Source of the DNA: Rhodospirillales bacterium
GTDB lineage: Bacteria; Pseudomonadota; Alphaproteobacteria; Rhodospirillales; Casp-alpha2
Assembly (NCBI GenBank): GCA_013204265.1
Contig: JABMOG010000110.1
Span: 1-51,467, forward strand
Reading direction: 5' to 3'
Length of the DNA stretch: 51,467 nt
This document shows, one piece after another, positions 31,691 through 39,930 of this stretch. The stretch's first letter is position 1, and the number at the start of each line of letters is the position of its first letter. A program made the translations under genes and the position numbers. The notes under the pieces were generated by a model. The model ran no database searches and was not told the origin of the DNA. It worked only from the letters and a program-made list of their open reading frames with translations.

Positions 31691-33400
31691 ATGAGGATTA
31701 GCCGACGCGGGCTACATCTGACGGCGGGCCTGACGATGTTTACTTATGTCATCAGCCACCTGCTTAACCACGCCTTTGCCGTAATTTCCATTGAAGCCGC
31801 GAACACGGCTCGAATTGTCTTTGTCGATCTCTGGACCAATCCGGTAGGCACGATCATTCTGGCCACGGCAGCACTGACCCACATAACCCTGGCCCTGGAG
31901 ACAACCTATTTGAGGCGCAGTCTGCGCATGCCCGTTTGGCAATGGACCCAACTTGTCTTGGGCTTGTCCATTCCACTGCTGTTAATCGAACATGCGTTGG
32001 CTACAGGCGGCGGTATTTTAAGAACTGGTTTGCAACCAAATTATGAATATGTGCTGGCGGTTTTCTGGTATTTCGCGCCCGGCAAAGGGTGGCTGCAGTT
32101 TATTTTACTGGTCGTTGCCTGGACCCATGCCACTTTTGGAATTCATCATTGGCTGAAGGTGAAATTTTGGTACCCGGTTTGGCAGCCACATATATACGGA
32201 ATTGCCCTAGTCATTCCGGTGATGGCGACAATGGGGTATGTCTCAGGCGGATTCGAGGTTCTGGAAAAAATTAAAGATCCGTTGTGGTTGATCCAGATGC
32301 TCAAGGATATCAAATACCCCGGTCCGGATTTTGATCAACAAACCGTGGCCCTGCGTAATCAGTGGATAGTCGGTTACACCGCGCTTGTTTGTATTATCTT
32401 TTTGGCGCGCCGGGCCCGGATTTTCCGCGCCGCCCGTAAGGAGGGAATTCGGGCTACGTATCCCAGTGGTCGGCGGGTTTTGGTGCCAGACGGAGCGACA
32501 CTTTTGGAAACCAGCCGGGCCGGCGGGATTCCACATGCCTCTGTATGCGGTGGCCGAGGGCGTTGTTCAACTTGCAGGGTGCTTATTCTTGAAAGCCCAC
32601 CGGGCAGCCTTGCCCCCCCGGATGCAATCGAAAAAAGTGTGTTGGATAAGCTCAAATTACCGCCCAATGTGCGCCTTGCCTGTCAGATCCGGCCTAAAGG
32701 TAATATCACCTGCGAACCTCTGTTGCCGCCGGATATCTCGGCAAGGGATGCCTTGTCGCCGAGCCAGTTCATGCACGGTCAGGAGATGGAACTCACGGTT
32801 ATGTTTGTCGATCTTCGCGGATTTACCAAACTGTCTGAGAGTAAACTGCCATTTGATGTGGTGTTTCTGTTGAACCAGTATTTCCAGTCCATGGGGACTG
32901 CCATCGAAGGTGCTGGCGGGCGCATCGACAAATTCATCGGGGATGGCATCATGGCGTTATTTGGCATTGAAGATGGCCAGGAGAATGGTGCTGAACAAGC
33001 GCTTATGGCCGCACAACAGATGTCTTTTCGCCTGCAACAGATGAACGATAGATTGAAGAACGATCTTGAGAAACCTTTGCGCCTCGGCATCGGCATTCAC
33101 CGGGGTATGGCCATTGTTGGCACCATGGGCCATGGAGCGGCCAGCCAAATCACCGCAATCGGTGACATGGTGAATACGACATCGCGGCTGGAGGCTCTAA
33201 CAAAGGACCTTGGGGTGCAATTGCTGGTCAGTTCTGCCGTTGAGGATTCCGTGGATATAGACTTGAGCGGCTTCGAGCTTGCCGAGGTTGAAGTGCGCGG
33301 TCGAAAGCAGTCCCTACGCGTCCGGAAAATTGACGATGCAGGAAACCTCAAGGCGCTATTTTCTGCCCGCCAGGATGAGCCCAATAGCGTTCCAACTTAA
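31691..33400 (+). CDS. Membrane-bound class III adenylate cyclase with 2Fe-2S ferredoxin domain
   Basis: A 569-residue three-part protein. Residues 1-245 hold about six membrane helices with many histidines (H23, H27, H64, H101, H146, H152, H153, H167), suggesting a haem b-binding cytochrome domain. Residues about 255-345 are a 2Fe-2S ferredoxin with C286-x5-C292-x2-C295 and C331. Residues about 365-545 are a class III cyclase with metal aspartates D374 (FVDLRGF) and D418 (IGDGI), adenine-selecting K414 and T488, and N495/R499. It should make cAMP in response to a redox or quinone signal. Related haem-anchored cyclases are known in rhizobia. It is the last gene of the cassette with the di-haem and TPR proteins. 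Confidence 0.9.
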   Translation: MRISRRGLHLTAGLTMFTYVISHLLNHAFAVISIEAANTARIVFVDLWTNPVGTIILATAALTHITLALETTYLRRSLRMPVWQWTQLVLGLSIPLLLIEHALATGGGILRTGLQPNYEYVLAVFWYFAPGKGWLQFILLVVAWTHATFGIHHWLKVKFWYPVWQPHIYGIALVIPVMATMGYVSGGFEVLEKIKDPLWLIQMLKDIKYPGPDFDQQTVALRNQWIVGYTALVCIIFLARRARIFRAARKEGIRATYPSGRRVLVPDGATLLETSRAGGIPHASVCGGRGRCSTCRVLILESPPGSLAPPDAIEKSVLDKLKLPPNVRLACQIRPKGNITCEPLLPPDISARDALSPSQFMHGQEMELTVMFVDLRGFTKLSESKLPFDVVFLLNQYFQSMGTAIEGAGGRIDKFIGDGIMALFGIEDGQENGAEQALMAAQQMSFRLQQMNDRLKNDLEKPLRLGIGIHRGMAIVGTMGHGAASQITAIGDMVNTTSRLEALTKDLGVQLLVSSAVEDSVDIDLSGFELAEVEVRGRKQSLRVRKIDDAGNLKALFSARQDEPNSVPT

Positions 33401-33443
33401 ACCATTGACGCCAAAACTTTACCGATGATTTAGATTCGTAAAT

Positions 33444-34187
33444 TCACCCGCCCCGTTGGCGCACCGCCATCGCCCAATCGACACACGCGCTGGCCAGGGC
33501 CGCCGTCGGGTCGATGCATCGTTCCGCGACCCAAGGGTCATTCATGTCCAGGCCGACCGGCAGCTCGGTGCATCCCAACACGACTTTTTCGGCCCCATTG
33601 TCGAGCAGGCGCTCGACCGCGTGGCGCATCATTTCCTTGGCCTCTGGAATCCGGTTTTCCTTTACCAGGGCAATGCCCGGAACGACGTGCGACGCGGTCA
33701 GGTCCGCATCGGCGACAAGGCAGCCGAACCCCCGTTCCAGAATCGGATCTTCGTAGAGGCGCCCTTCAACCGTCGCCCGGGTTCCCATCAGGCCGATGGT
33801 CGCACCGGAAAGACCCGCCGCCTCAAGCTCCGCGATCACCGCGTCGACAATATGTATAAAAGGAATGTCCAGCCCGGCGCTCAGTTCCGCATACCAGTAA
33901 TGGGCCGTATTGCACGGCATAGCGATAGCCTGCGCCCCGGCTGAAACGAGAAAGTCCCGGCGGTCCAGCATCGCCGCCAGCGGCGAGGAAGGGTCATCGT
34001 TCGCCAACCCCAATGCCCGCACAGGGATATTCGGCTCGGACGAGACCACGAGAGGGATATGTTCTGTGTCAACCCGGGCGGGCGTGCGCGAAATCAGCTT
34101 GGTCAGAAAGTCCGCCGTCGCCAACGGCCCCATGCCGCCCAGCACGCCCAGTAAATCGGGTCTTGATCGGGAATTTGTTAAAGTCAT
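33444..34187 (-). CDS. Aspartate/glutamate racemase family protein
   Basis: A 247-residue cofactor-independent racemase. The two catalytic cysteines are C92 in AMPCNTAH and C206 in VLGCTELP, and the N-terminal strand LLGVLGGMGPLATADFL is typical of aspartate racemases. It interconverts L- and D-aspartate or a related amino acid. It is divergent from recO with about 80 nt between, and convergent with the cyclase gene. Confidence 0.93.
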   Translation of the reverse strand: MTLTNSRSRPDLLGVLGGMGPLATADFLTKLISRTPARVDTEHIPLVVSSEPNIPVRALGLANDDPSSPLAAMLDRRDFLVSAGAQAIAMPCNTAHYWYAELSAGLDIPFIHIVDAVIAELEAAGLSGATIGLMGTRATVEGRLYEDPILERGFGCLVADADLTASHVVPGIALVKENRIPEAKEMMRHAVERLLDNGAEKVVLGCTELPVGLDMNDPWVAERCIDPTAALASACVDWAMAVRQRGG

Positions 34188-34265
34188 GGCGTAATCTTAT
34201 ATGGCCGGTTGCCGCCCATTGCCAGCGGCTTTGTTCTGAGCGCGCCATACCGCTAGACTCTCCCC

Positions 34266-35012
34266 ATGGACTGGACAGACGACGGCATCGTTTTATCGGC
34301 AAGGAAGCACGGCGAATCATCGGTCATTGTTTCCCTGCTGACCCGCGAACATGGCCGGCACATGGGGCTTGTTCGCGGGGGTAATGGCAAACGGGCGCGC
34401 GGCATCCTGCAACCCGGAAACCGGGTCGAGGCCCGCTGGCAAGCACGCCTGTCGGAACACCTGGGGGCATTCAACTGCGAATTGACCGAAGCCTTCGCCG
34501 CCAAGGTCATGCGTGATGCTGTTAAATTGGCAGGGCTCAGTGCGGCCTGCGCGGTTGCCGAAGGCTCGCTGGCCGAGCGCGAATCCCACCCCCCCGTATT
34601 CGACGGGCTGTTGGCATTAATGCAGGTCATTGAGAATGACGACGGGCATGACCACTGGCCGTCGGCCTATGTGAAATGGGAATTGGGTGTGCTGGGCGAA
34701 GTTGGGTTCGCGCTCGATTTGAGCACGTGTGCGGCAACCGGAAGCAATGACCAGCTGGCGTACGTGTCGCCCAAATCAGGCCGTGCGGTTTCACTGGCCG
34801 CCGGTGAGCCTTATAAAACCAAAATGCTGACACTGCCGGAATTTTTGTTGCGCCCCGGAGGTGGAGGCACCCCGCAAGACATTTTGGCGGGGCTCAAGCT
34901 AACCGGCTATTTCCTGGATAAACACATCTTCCAACACACTGCCAAGGGGATGCCATCGGCGCGCCACAGGCTCGCGGAAAGGCTCCGGCCAAAACCGGCG
35001 GGCAATACGTGA
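34266..35012 (+). CDS. recO: DNA repair protein RecO
   Basis: Loads RecA on SSB-coated DNA with RecR. The 248-residue protein has the N-terminal OB fold (WTDDGIVLSARKHGESSVIVSLLTREHGRHMGLVRGG ... LQPGNRVEARWQARLSEHLGAF) and a helical C-terminal part with CAATGSNDQLAYVSPKSGRAVS. The zinc-ligand cysteines of some RecO proteins are reduced here. The stop is 19 nt from the convergent cspA stop. It is normally next to era; that link is broken here. Confidence 0.92.
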   Translation: MDWTDDGIVLSARKHGESSVIVSLLTREHGRHMGLVRGGNGKRARGILQPGNRVEARWQARLSEHLGAFNCELTEAFAAKVMRDAVKLAGLSAACAVAEGSLAERESHPPVFDGLLALMQVIENDDGHDHWPSAYVKWELGVLGEVGFALDLSTCAATGSNDQLAYVSPKSGRAVSLAAGEPYKTKMLTLPEFLLRPGGGGTPQDILAGLKLTGYFLDKHIFQHTAKGMPSARHRLAERLRPKPAGNT

Positions 35013-35031
35013 AGAAGAGGCAGCCGGGCGC

Positions 35032-35313
35032 TTATTCTTCGGCGTCGGCGTCACCAGCGGGGGCTTCGGCGTCACCAGCGGAGGCTTCGGCGGGAGCCTC
35101 GCCCTGGCCCAGATCAACGATGTTCTCAGCGGATGTTTTGCCGTTGGCGCCTTCGACCAGTTCGTACTGAACCTTTTGACCTTCGTCGAGGGTTTCCATC
35201 CCGGCGTTTTGAACCGCGGAAATATGGACGAAGGCATCTTTCTCACCGTCTTCCGGTTCGATGAAGCCGTAACCCTTGGCGCGGTTAAACCACTTAACAG
35301 TTCCTGTAGGCAT
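35032..35313 (-). CDS. Cold-shock domain protein with acidic tail
   Basis: A 93-residue protein. Residues 1-68 are a classic cold-shock OB fold with RNP1 KGYGFIEP and RNP2 DAFVHISAV, which binds single-stranded RNA and DNA. The C-terminal 25 residues are Ala/Glu/Asp-rich and encoded partly by a 21-bp tandem repeat (35048-35068 and 35069-35089, one mismatch). Such tails are seen in some alphaproteobacterial Csp proteins and could limit nucleic-acid binding. Confidence 0.95.
   Translation of the reverse strand: MPTGTVKWFNRAKGYGFIEPEDGEKDAFVHISAVQNAGMETLDEGQKVQYELVEGANGKTSAENIVDLGQGEAPAEASAGDAEAPAGDADAEE
35048..35089 (-). repeat. 21-bp tandem repeat in the cold-shock gene
   Basis: Two 21-bp units differ at one base and encode the alternating GDAE/A-A-P/S tail. 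The repeat is in frame, so copy-number change would lengthen or shorten the tail by 7 residues. Confidence 0.85.
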
Positions 35314-35388
35314 TACCTTAACTCTTCCTATCTCGACTTAAACGACCCCCCAGCTGACAGCAACCGCCACGGAAGGTTAGCCTAATAG

Positions 35389-35394
35389 AGTATA
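35389..35394 (-). promoter_or_regulatory. Candidate -10 element of the cold-shock gene
   Basis: TATACT on the minus strand matches five of six -10 bases; a -35-like TTGGGT lies 19 nt further upstream, which is long. Confidence 0.3.
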
Positions 35395-35548
35395 CAAATT
35401 TCGAAAATAAAACACCCAATTTTCGAGCTCTCCTGGGTTTGCTCCAGGCAAAACTCTGCGTCCCAGATGTTTGTTTTCCAAGCCCCTTCGCAGCTTACAA
35501 ATAAGGAAAATTCTACGGTTACGGGATTATTCACCTGATTCCCACCGA

Positions 35549-35579
35549 TTGACGATTTTCACCTATGAGATACTATATT
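35549..35579 (+). promoter_or_regulatory. Candidate promoter of parC
   Basis: TTGACG (35549-35554, five of six) is followed by TACTAT at 16-nt or TATATT at 19-nt spacing, about 45 nt before the parC ATG. Confidence 0.4.
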
Positions 35580-35622
35580 TTGTGTTATATCGCTGTTATC
35601 ACTTTCAGGACTTTACCGCACC

Positions 35623-37887
35623 ATGGCCAAAGCCGACCCGACCGGAGAAATCCGCGACATCCGATTAGCCGACGCATTGAGCGAACGCTATCTGTCCTAT
35701 GCGCTCTCGACAATTGTTTCGCGTTCCCTGCCGGACGTTCGCGACGGACTGAAACCCGTCCACCGCCGACTGCTGTACGCCATGCGCAAATTGAAAATGG
35801 ACCCGGACGCGGGGTTCAAGAAATGTGCCCGCGTCGTTGGCGACGTCATCGGTAAATATCATCCGCACGGGGACGCCGCCGTCTATGACACCCTGGTGCG
35901 CCTCGCCCAGGAATTCGCCCAGCGCTATACGTTGGTCGACGGGCAAGGAAACTTCGGCAACATCGATGGCGATAACGCCGCCGCCATGCGTTACACTGAA
36001 GCCCGCCTGACCCAGGTTGCCTGGACCCTGCTCGACGGTATTGACGAAGACGCCGTCGACTTCCGTGATACCTACGACGGCGAGGACTCCGAGCCCGTCG
36101 TCCTGCCGGCCCGATTTCCCAATCTTCTGGCCAACGGCTCGGCAGGTATTGCCGTCGGCATGGCGACATCTATCCCGCCGCACAATATCGTCGAGTTGTG
36201 CAACGCGCTGGTCCATCTGATAAAATTTCCCAAGGTCACCTTTGATAAGTTGGTGGAGTTGGTTCCGGGACCGGACTTTCCCACCGGCGGCGTCCTGATT
36301 GAACCCCACGACAATATCGTCGAGGCCTACCGCACCGGGCGCGGCGGGTTTCGGCTACGCGCGAAGTGGGCCAAGGAAAATCTGCCGCACGGCCAATACC
36401 AGATCGTCATTAGCGAAATTCCTTACCAGATTCAAAAATCCCGGCTGATTGAAAAAATCGCCGAACTGGTGATTTCCAAAAAGCTTCCCATTCTGGCTGA
36501 CGTGCGTGACGAATCGAGCGAAGACATCCGCATTGTGCTGGAACCGAAAAGCCGCACCATCGACGCTGGCATGCTGATGGAACAACTGTTCCGCCTGACC
36601 GAACTGGAAACCCGGTTTCCGCTGAACATGAATGTGCTCGACGCCAACACCACGCCTGGCGTGATGAACCTGCGCCAGGTCCTGCAAGCCTTTCTCGATC
36701 ACCGCCACGAAGTTCTGGTCCGCTGCACCAAATACCGGCTGGGCAAAATCGAACACCGGCTGGAAATGCTCGAAGGCTTCCTGATTGCCTTTCTGAACCT
36801 CGATAAAATTATCAAAATTATCCGCAACGAAGACGAGCCAAAACAAAAGCTGATGACAGCTTTCACACTGACCGAGGGCCAGGCCGAAGCGATCCTGAAC
36901 ATGCGCCTCAGGCAATTGCGTAAGCTGGAAGAGATGGCCATAAAAACCGAACACGCTGCGCTGACGAAGGAAGGCAAAGACCTGCGCGCCTTGTTGCGCG
37001 ATCCTAAGCGGCGCTGGAAGGTGATCGGTGAGGAAATCGCCGATATCAAAACAACCTTCGGTTCGAAAACTCTGCTGGGCCGGCGGCGCACCGAAATCGG
37101 AAAGCCGCCGACGGCGGTGGTGGTGCCGCTGGATGCCATGATCGAACGCGAACCGATCACCGTACTGGCTTCGGAAAAAGGCTGGATCAGGACACAAAAA
37201 GGCCACGTCACCGAGACTTCGGACCTGAAATACAAGGAAGGTGACCGTGGGCGCTTCCTGTTGCACGCAGAGACCACGGACAAACTGTTGGTGTTCGCCA
37301 CTAATGGGCGGTTCTACACGCTCGGCTGCGACAAGCTGCCCGGAGGCCGCGGCCACGGCGAACCCTTGCGCCTGATGATCGACCTGACCGAAGGCCACGA
37401 CGTAGCCGCCATGTTCATCCATAAGCCCACCGAGCCCGGCGCCAAGGCGACCAAAGAGGCAGGACGGCGGCTGGTGGTTGCGTCGGAATCCGGGCGCGGG
37501 TTTATCGTCGAAGAAGAACACCTGATCGCCCAGACCCGCAACGGTCGGCAGGTCCTCAACCTGGGCAACGCCGAGGAAGCCCTGACCGCCATCATCATCG
37601 ATCCCAGCCACGGCCATCTGGCGGTATTGGGCGCCAATCGCAAGCTGCTGATTTTCCCGCTCGACGAATTGCCGGTGATGACCCGGGGGCGCGGCGTGAT
37701 CCTGCAACGGTACGCCAAGGGTGGGTTGGCCGACATAACGACGCTCAATGTCCGTGAGGGCTTAAGCTGGCGTTCCGGCCAACAGGGCGTGCGCACGGAA
37801 CCCGACATCAAGCGCTGGGTAGGCAAACGCTCGCAAACCGGGATGGTCGTACCCAAGGGCTTTTCCAGGGCCAATAAATTCAACTGA
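35623..37887 (+). CDS. parC: DNA topoisomerase IV subunit A
   Basis: The cleavage-reunion subunit of topoisomerase IV, which decatenates daughter chromosomes. The 754-residue protein has the catalytic tyrosine Y124 in AAAMRYTEARLT, the quinolone-region segment KYHPHGDAAVYDTLVRLAQ, and C-terminal beta-pinwheel blades (for example GHVTETSDLKYKEGD, GRGHGEPLRLMIDL, NRKLLIFPLDELPVMTRGRG). The shorter C-terminal domain without a GyrA box separates it from GyrA. parE is not in the window. Confidence 0.95.
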   Translation: MAKADPTGEIRDIRLADALSERYLSYALSTIVSRSLPDVRDGLKPVHRRLLYAMRKLKMDPDAGFKKCARVVGDVIGKYHPHGDAAVYDTLVRLAQEFAQRYTLVDGQGNFGNIDGDNAAAMRYTEARLTQVAWTLLDGIDEDAVDFRDTYDGEDSEPVVLPARFPNLLANGSAGIAVGMATSIPPHNIVELCNALVHLIKFPKVTFDKLVELVPGPDFPTGGVLIEPHDNIVEAYRTGRGGFRLRAKWAKENLPHGQYQIVISEIPYQIQKSRLIEKIAELVISKKLPILADVRDESSEDIRIVLEPKSRTIDAGMLMEQLFRLTELETRFPLNMNVLDANTTPGVMNLRQVLQAFLDHRHEVLVRCTKYRLGKIEHRLEMLEGFLIAFLNLDKIIKIIRNEDEPKQKLMTAFTLTEGQAEAILNMRLRQLRKLEEMAIKTEHAALTKEGKDLRALLRDPKRRWKVIGEEIADIKTTFGSKTLLGRRRTEIGKPPTAVVVPLDAMIEREPITVLASEKGWIRTQKGHVTETSDLKYKEGDRGRFLLHAETTDKLLVFATNGRFYTLGCDKLPGGRGHGEPLRLMIDLTEGHDVAAMFIHKPTEPGAKATKEAGRRLVVASESGRGFIVEEEHLIAQTRNGRQVLNLGNAEEALTAIIIDPSHGHLAVLGANRKLLIFPLDELPVMTRGRGVILQRYAKGGLADITTLNVREGLSWRSGQQGVRTEPDIKRWVGKRSQTGMVVPKGFSRANKFN

Positions 37888-37909
37888 GGTGGATGGCCCG
37901 AGCGGGTTT

Positions 37910-39010
37910 CTAATACTTGAACGGCAAAATTCTGGCGTTCCAGAAGGACTGTTCGCCGAGGTGCGACCAGGACAGCGCCTTGCCGCGGAATTTCTTAAAA
38001 TCGTCAAAGACCCGCCGGGTGAGGGCGTCGCCATCGGTTCCGAGCGCCGCCACCACTTCACCGGAAGCCGCACCGATGGCTTTCATGGTGCCGTCGTCAA
38101 AGCGGCGCATATCGACCTTGTGCACCTGCCGGAGGGTGAACAGTGCATCGGCATTGCGGGCCTGAAACTCAGCCCTGGAAACAGCATTTTCCGCCGCCAT
38201 CGCCTGGGAAACAATGATTTTCAGGTCATCATCAAGACGGTCCCACAGTTTTCGATTGACGCCGGACGACAGCGCCGTGCCCGGCTCATAAAAGCCGGGG
38301 TAATAGTAATGCTTGGCAACCTTGTAGAAACCCAGTTCGAGGTCGCCCCAGGGGCCAGCCCATTCGGTGGCATCGAGTTTGCCAGATTGCAGGGCTGAAA
38401 ATATCTCACCGCCCGACAGGGTCACCGGAATAGCGCCGAGGCGCGCCAGGACCTCGCCGCCTAATCCTGGAATGCGAATTTTTAATCCCTTGAAATCTTC
38501 GATGGTATTGATTTCCCGGTTGTACCAGCCGCCCATCTGGGCACCCGTGTTGCCGACCTGAAACGGTTTGATATTGAAGGCAGCAGAAGCCTCATCCCAA
38601 AGTTCCTGGCCGCCACCGTGATAAACCCACGCAGCCATTTCGCCCGCCGTCATGCCGAAGGGAACGGAGGCGAAAAAAATCAATGCCCGCGAGCGATGTT
38701 GAAAATAATATTCTATGGCGTGGTAAATATCCGCCGCCCCACCGGAAACCGCATCAAAGGTTTCCGAAGCCGGGACCAGTTCTCCGGCGGCATAAACCTT
38801 GACGTCGAGACGCCCCTGGCTCATGGCTGTGATGTTGTCGGCCAGCCGCTGGGCGCCGGTGCCGAGACCGGGAAAATCACGCGGCCAAGTGGTTACCATT
38901 TTCAGTCGGCGCAAACCTTGGGCGATGGCAGGCGCCGACAGGGCGGCACCGGCGACGGCCCCTGCCGCCACTCCCTGGGCCGTGCGGGTCAGAAAACGAC
39001 GCCGTTTCAT
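37910..39010 (-). CDS. TRAP transporter substrate-binding protein (DctP family)
   Basis: A 366-residue periplasmic binding protein. The N-terminus MKRRRFLTRTAQGVAAGAVAGAALSAPAIAQ is a Tat signal with twin arginines, suggesting folded export. LKMVTTWPRDFPGLGTGAQRLADNI, GAADIYHAIEYYFQHRS, FKGLKIRIPGLGGEVLARLGAIPVTLSGGEIFSALQSGKLDATEWAGPWGD and YYYPGFYEPGTALSS match the TakP-like group that binds 2-oxo acids. No small or large TRAP permease gene is adjacent, so it is an orphan component whose partner lies elsewhere. Confidence 0.9.
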   Translation of the reverse strand: MKRRRFLTRTAQGVAAGAVAGAALSAPAIAQGLRRLKMVTTWPRDFPGLGTGAQRLADNITAMSQGRLDVKVYAAGELVPASETFDAVSGGAADIYHAIEYYFQHRSRALIFFASVPFGMTAGEMAAWVYHGGGQELWDEASAAFNIKPFQVGNTGAQMGGWYNREINTIEDFKGLKIRIPGLGGEVLARLGAIPVTLSGGEIFSALQSGKLDATEWAGPWGDLELGFYKVAKHYYYPGFYEPGTALSSGVNRKLWDRLDDDLKIIVSQAMAAENAVSRAEFQARNADALFTLRQVHKVDMRRFDDGTMKAIGAASGEVVAALGTDGDALTRRVFDDFKKFRGKALSWSHLGEQSFWNARILPFKY

Positions 39011-39080
39011 AGTTTAAAGTTCCCGGACAAAAATTTGATAAATATAAGAAAAACGGATGACAGCCCAAGTATTAAGCGGA

Positions 39081-39821
39081 TCAGGTGGCTTCGTCTTCAG
39101 AAGACGAAAAAAGCAGCCACTCATCAACGGTCCAGATTTCCAGAGGCTGGAACTTCGCCTTGTAGGACATTTTTGCACACCCGTCGATCCAGAACCCCAG
39201 GTAGACGTGTTGCAACCCTTGGGCGCGGGCCTGTTCGATCAGCCACAAAATCATATAGCTGCCCAAACTTCGTTGGCTCAGTGATGGCTGGAAAAAGCTA
39301 TAGACCGCCGACAGGCCAGTATCGACCCGGTCGATGAGGCAAACAGCCACCAGGCTCTGGTCCATCAGACGGAATTCCACCAGCTTCGTTTCGACGGGCG
39401 TATCTTCAACCAGTGACCTATAGTCGCGGTAATCCATCTTCGACATATCGCCGCCACTGTGCCGGGATTCCTGATAGTAAACAAACAGTTCAAACTGCTC
39501 CAACGTCGCGTGCGGCGAAACTTCTGTCACATTCAGGTCATTGTTGCGTTTCCAGATGCGGTGTTGCGAACGCGACCTTTTAAAGTCCGGGGCAAGAGTC
39601 CGCACCGCCTGACAGGCCTGACAATCCGGGCAGGCGGGGGCATAGGCGATATTGTGGCTGCGCCGGAACCCAGCCGCCGACAAACCATCGTGCAGGGCAA
39701 TGGCGTCGCGGCCCAAAAGTTCAGTGACGACACGGCGCTCTAAGCGGTTGGAAAGGTACGGGCAGGGAAGAGGCGCGGTCGAAAAGAAAAACCGGGTGTC
39801 GTGAATGGGGCTATGCTTCAT
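39081..39821 (-). CDS. bpt: Aspartate/glutamate leucyltransferase (Bpt)
   Basis: Transfers leucine from leucyl-tRNA to N-terminal Asp or Glu of proteins, marking them for ClpAP degradation. The 246-residue protein carries the N-terminal Cys-rich domain YAPACPDCQACQAVR and the C-terminal GNAT-like half SAVYSFFQPSLSQRSLGSYMILWLIEQARAQGLQHVYLGFWIDGCAKMSYKAKFQPLE. The family is close to eukaryotic arginyltransferase Ate1; the bacterial form uses leucine. Confidence 0.94.
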   Translation of the reverse strand: MKHSPIHDTRFFFSTAPLPCPYLSNRLERRVVTELLGRDAIALHDGLSAAGFRRSHNIAYAPACPDCQACQAVRTLAPDFKRSRSQHRIWKRNNDLNVTEVSPHATLEQFELFVYYQESRHSGGDMSKMDYRDYRSLVEDTPVETKLVEFRLMDQSLVAVCLIDRVDTGLSAVYSFFQPSLSQRSLGSYMILWLIEQARAQGLQHVYLGFWIDGCAKMSYKAKFQPLEIWTVDEWLLFSSSEDEAT

Positions 39822-39930
39822 GATCTGCAGACTATCCGGATTTTTAAAACCGCAGGTATTTTACCTCAAGCCTCCGCCAAGGCCGAATGTTTTTTTGAAC
39901 CAGTTCCCCTAAGCGCATGGCACAGAGCCG

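Larger units (their letters stand above)
35314..35622. other. Intergenic region between divergent cspA-like gene and parC
   Basis: About 310 nt, AT-rich. On the minus strand TATACT (35389-35394) could be the -10 of the cold-shock gene, leaving a leader of about 70 nt of the kind that often folds in a temperature-dependent way. On the plus strand a promoter candidate for parC lies at 35549-35579. CCTGG-N7-CCAGG near 35430-35450 is a short hairpin. No gene was found. Confidence 0.5.

Noticed and set aside
36355-37707. 450-codon minus-strand frame inside parC
   Set aside because: It is antisense to the conserved parC reading frame and is explained by codon bias in a GC-rich gene.
37892-37912. 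CCCG-AG-CGGG followed by TTT between parC and the TRAP gene
   Set aside because: The loop would be only two bases and the T run is short; at most a weak bidirectional terminator.
39870-39900. GCCT-N6-AGGC followed by seven Ts, resembling a terminator on the plus strand
   Set aside because: Both flanking genes are on the minus strand, the stem is only 4 bp and the T run starts 6 nt after it.
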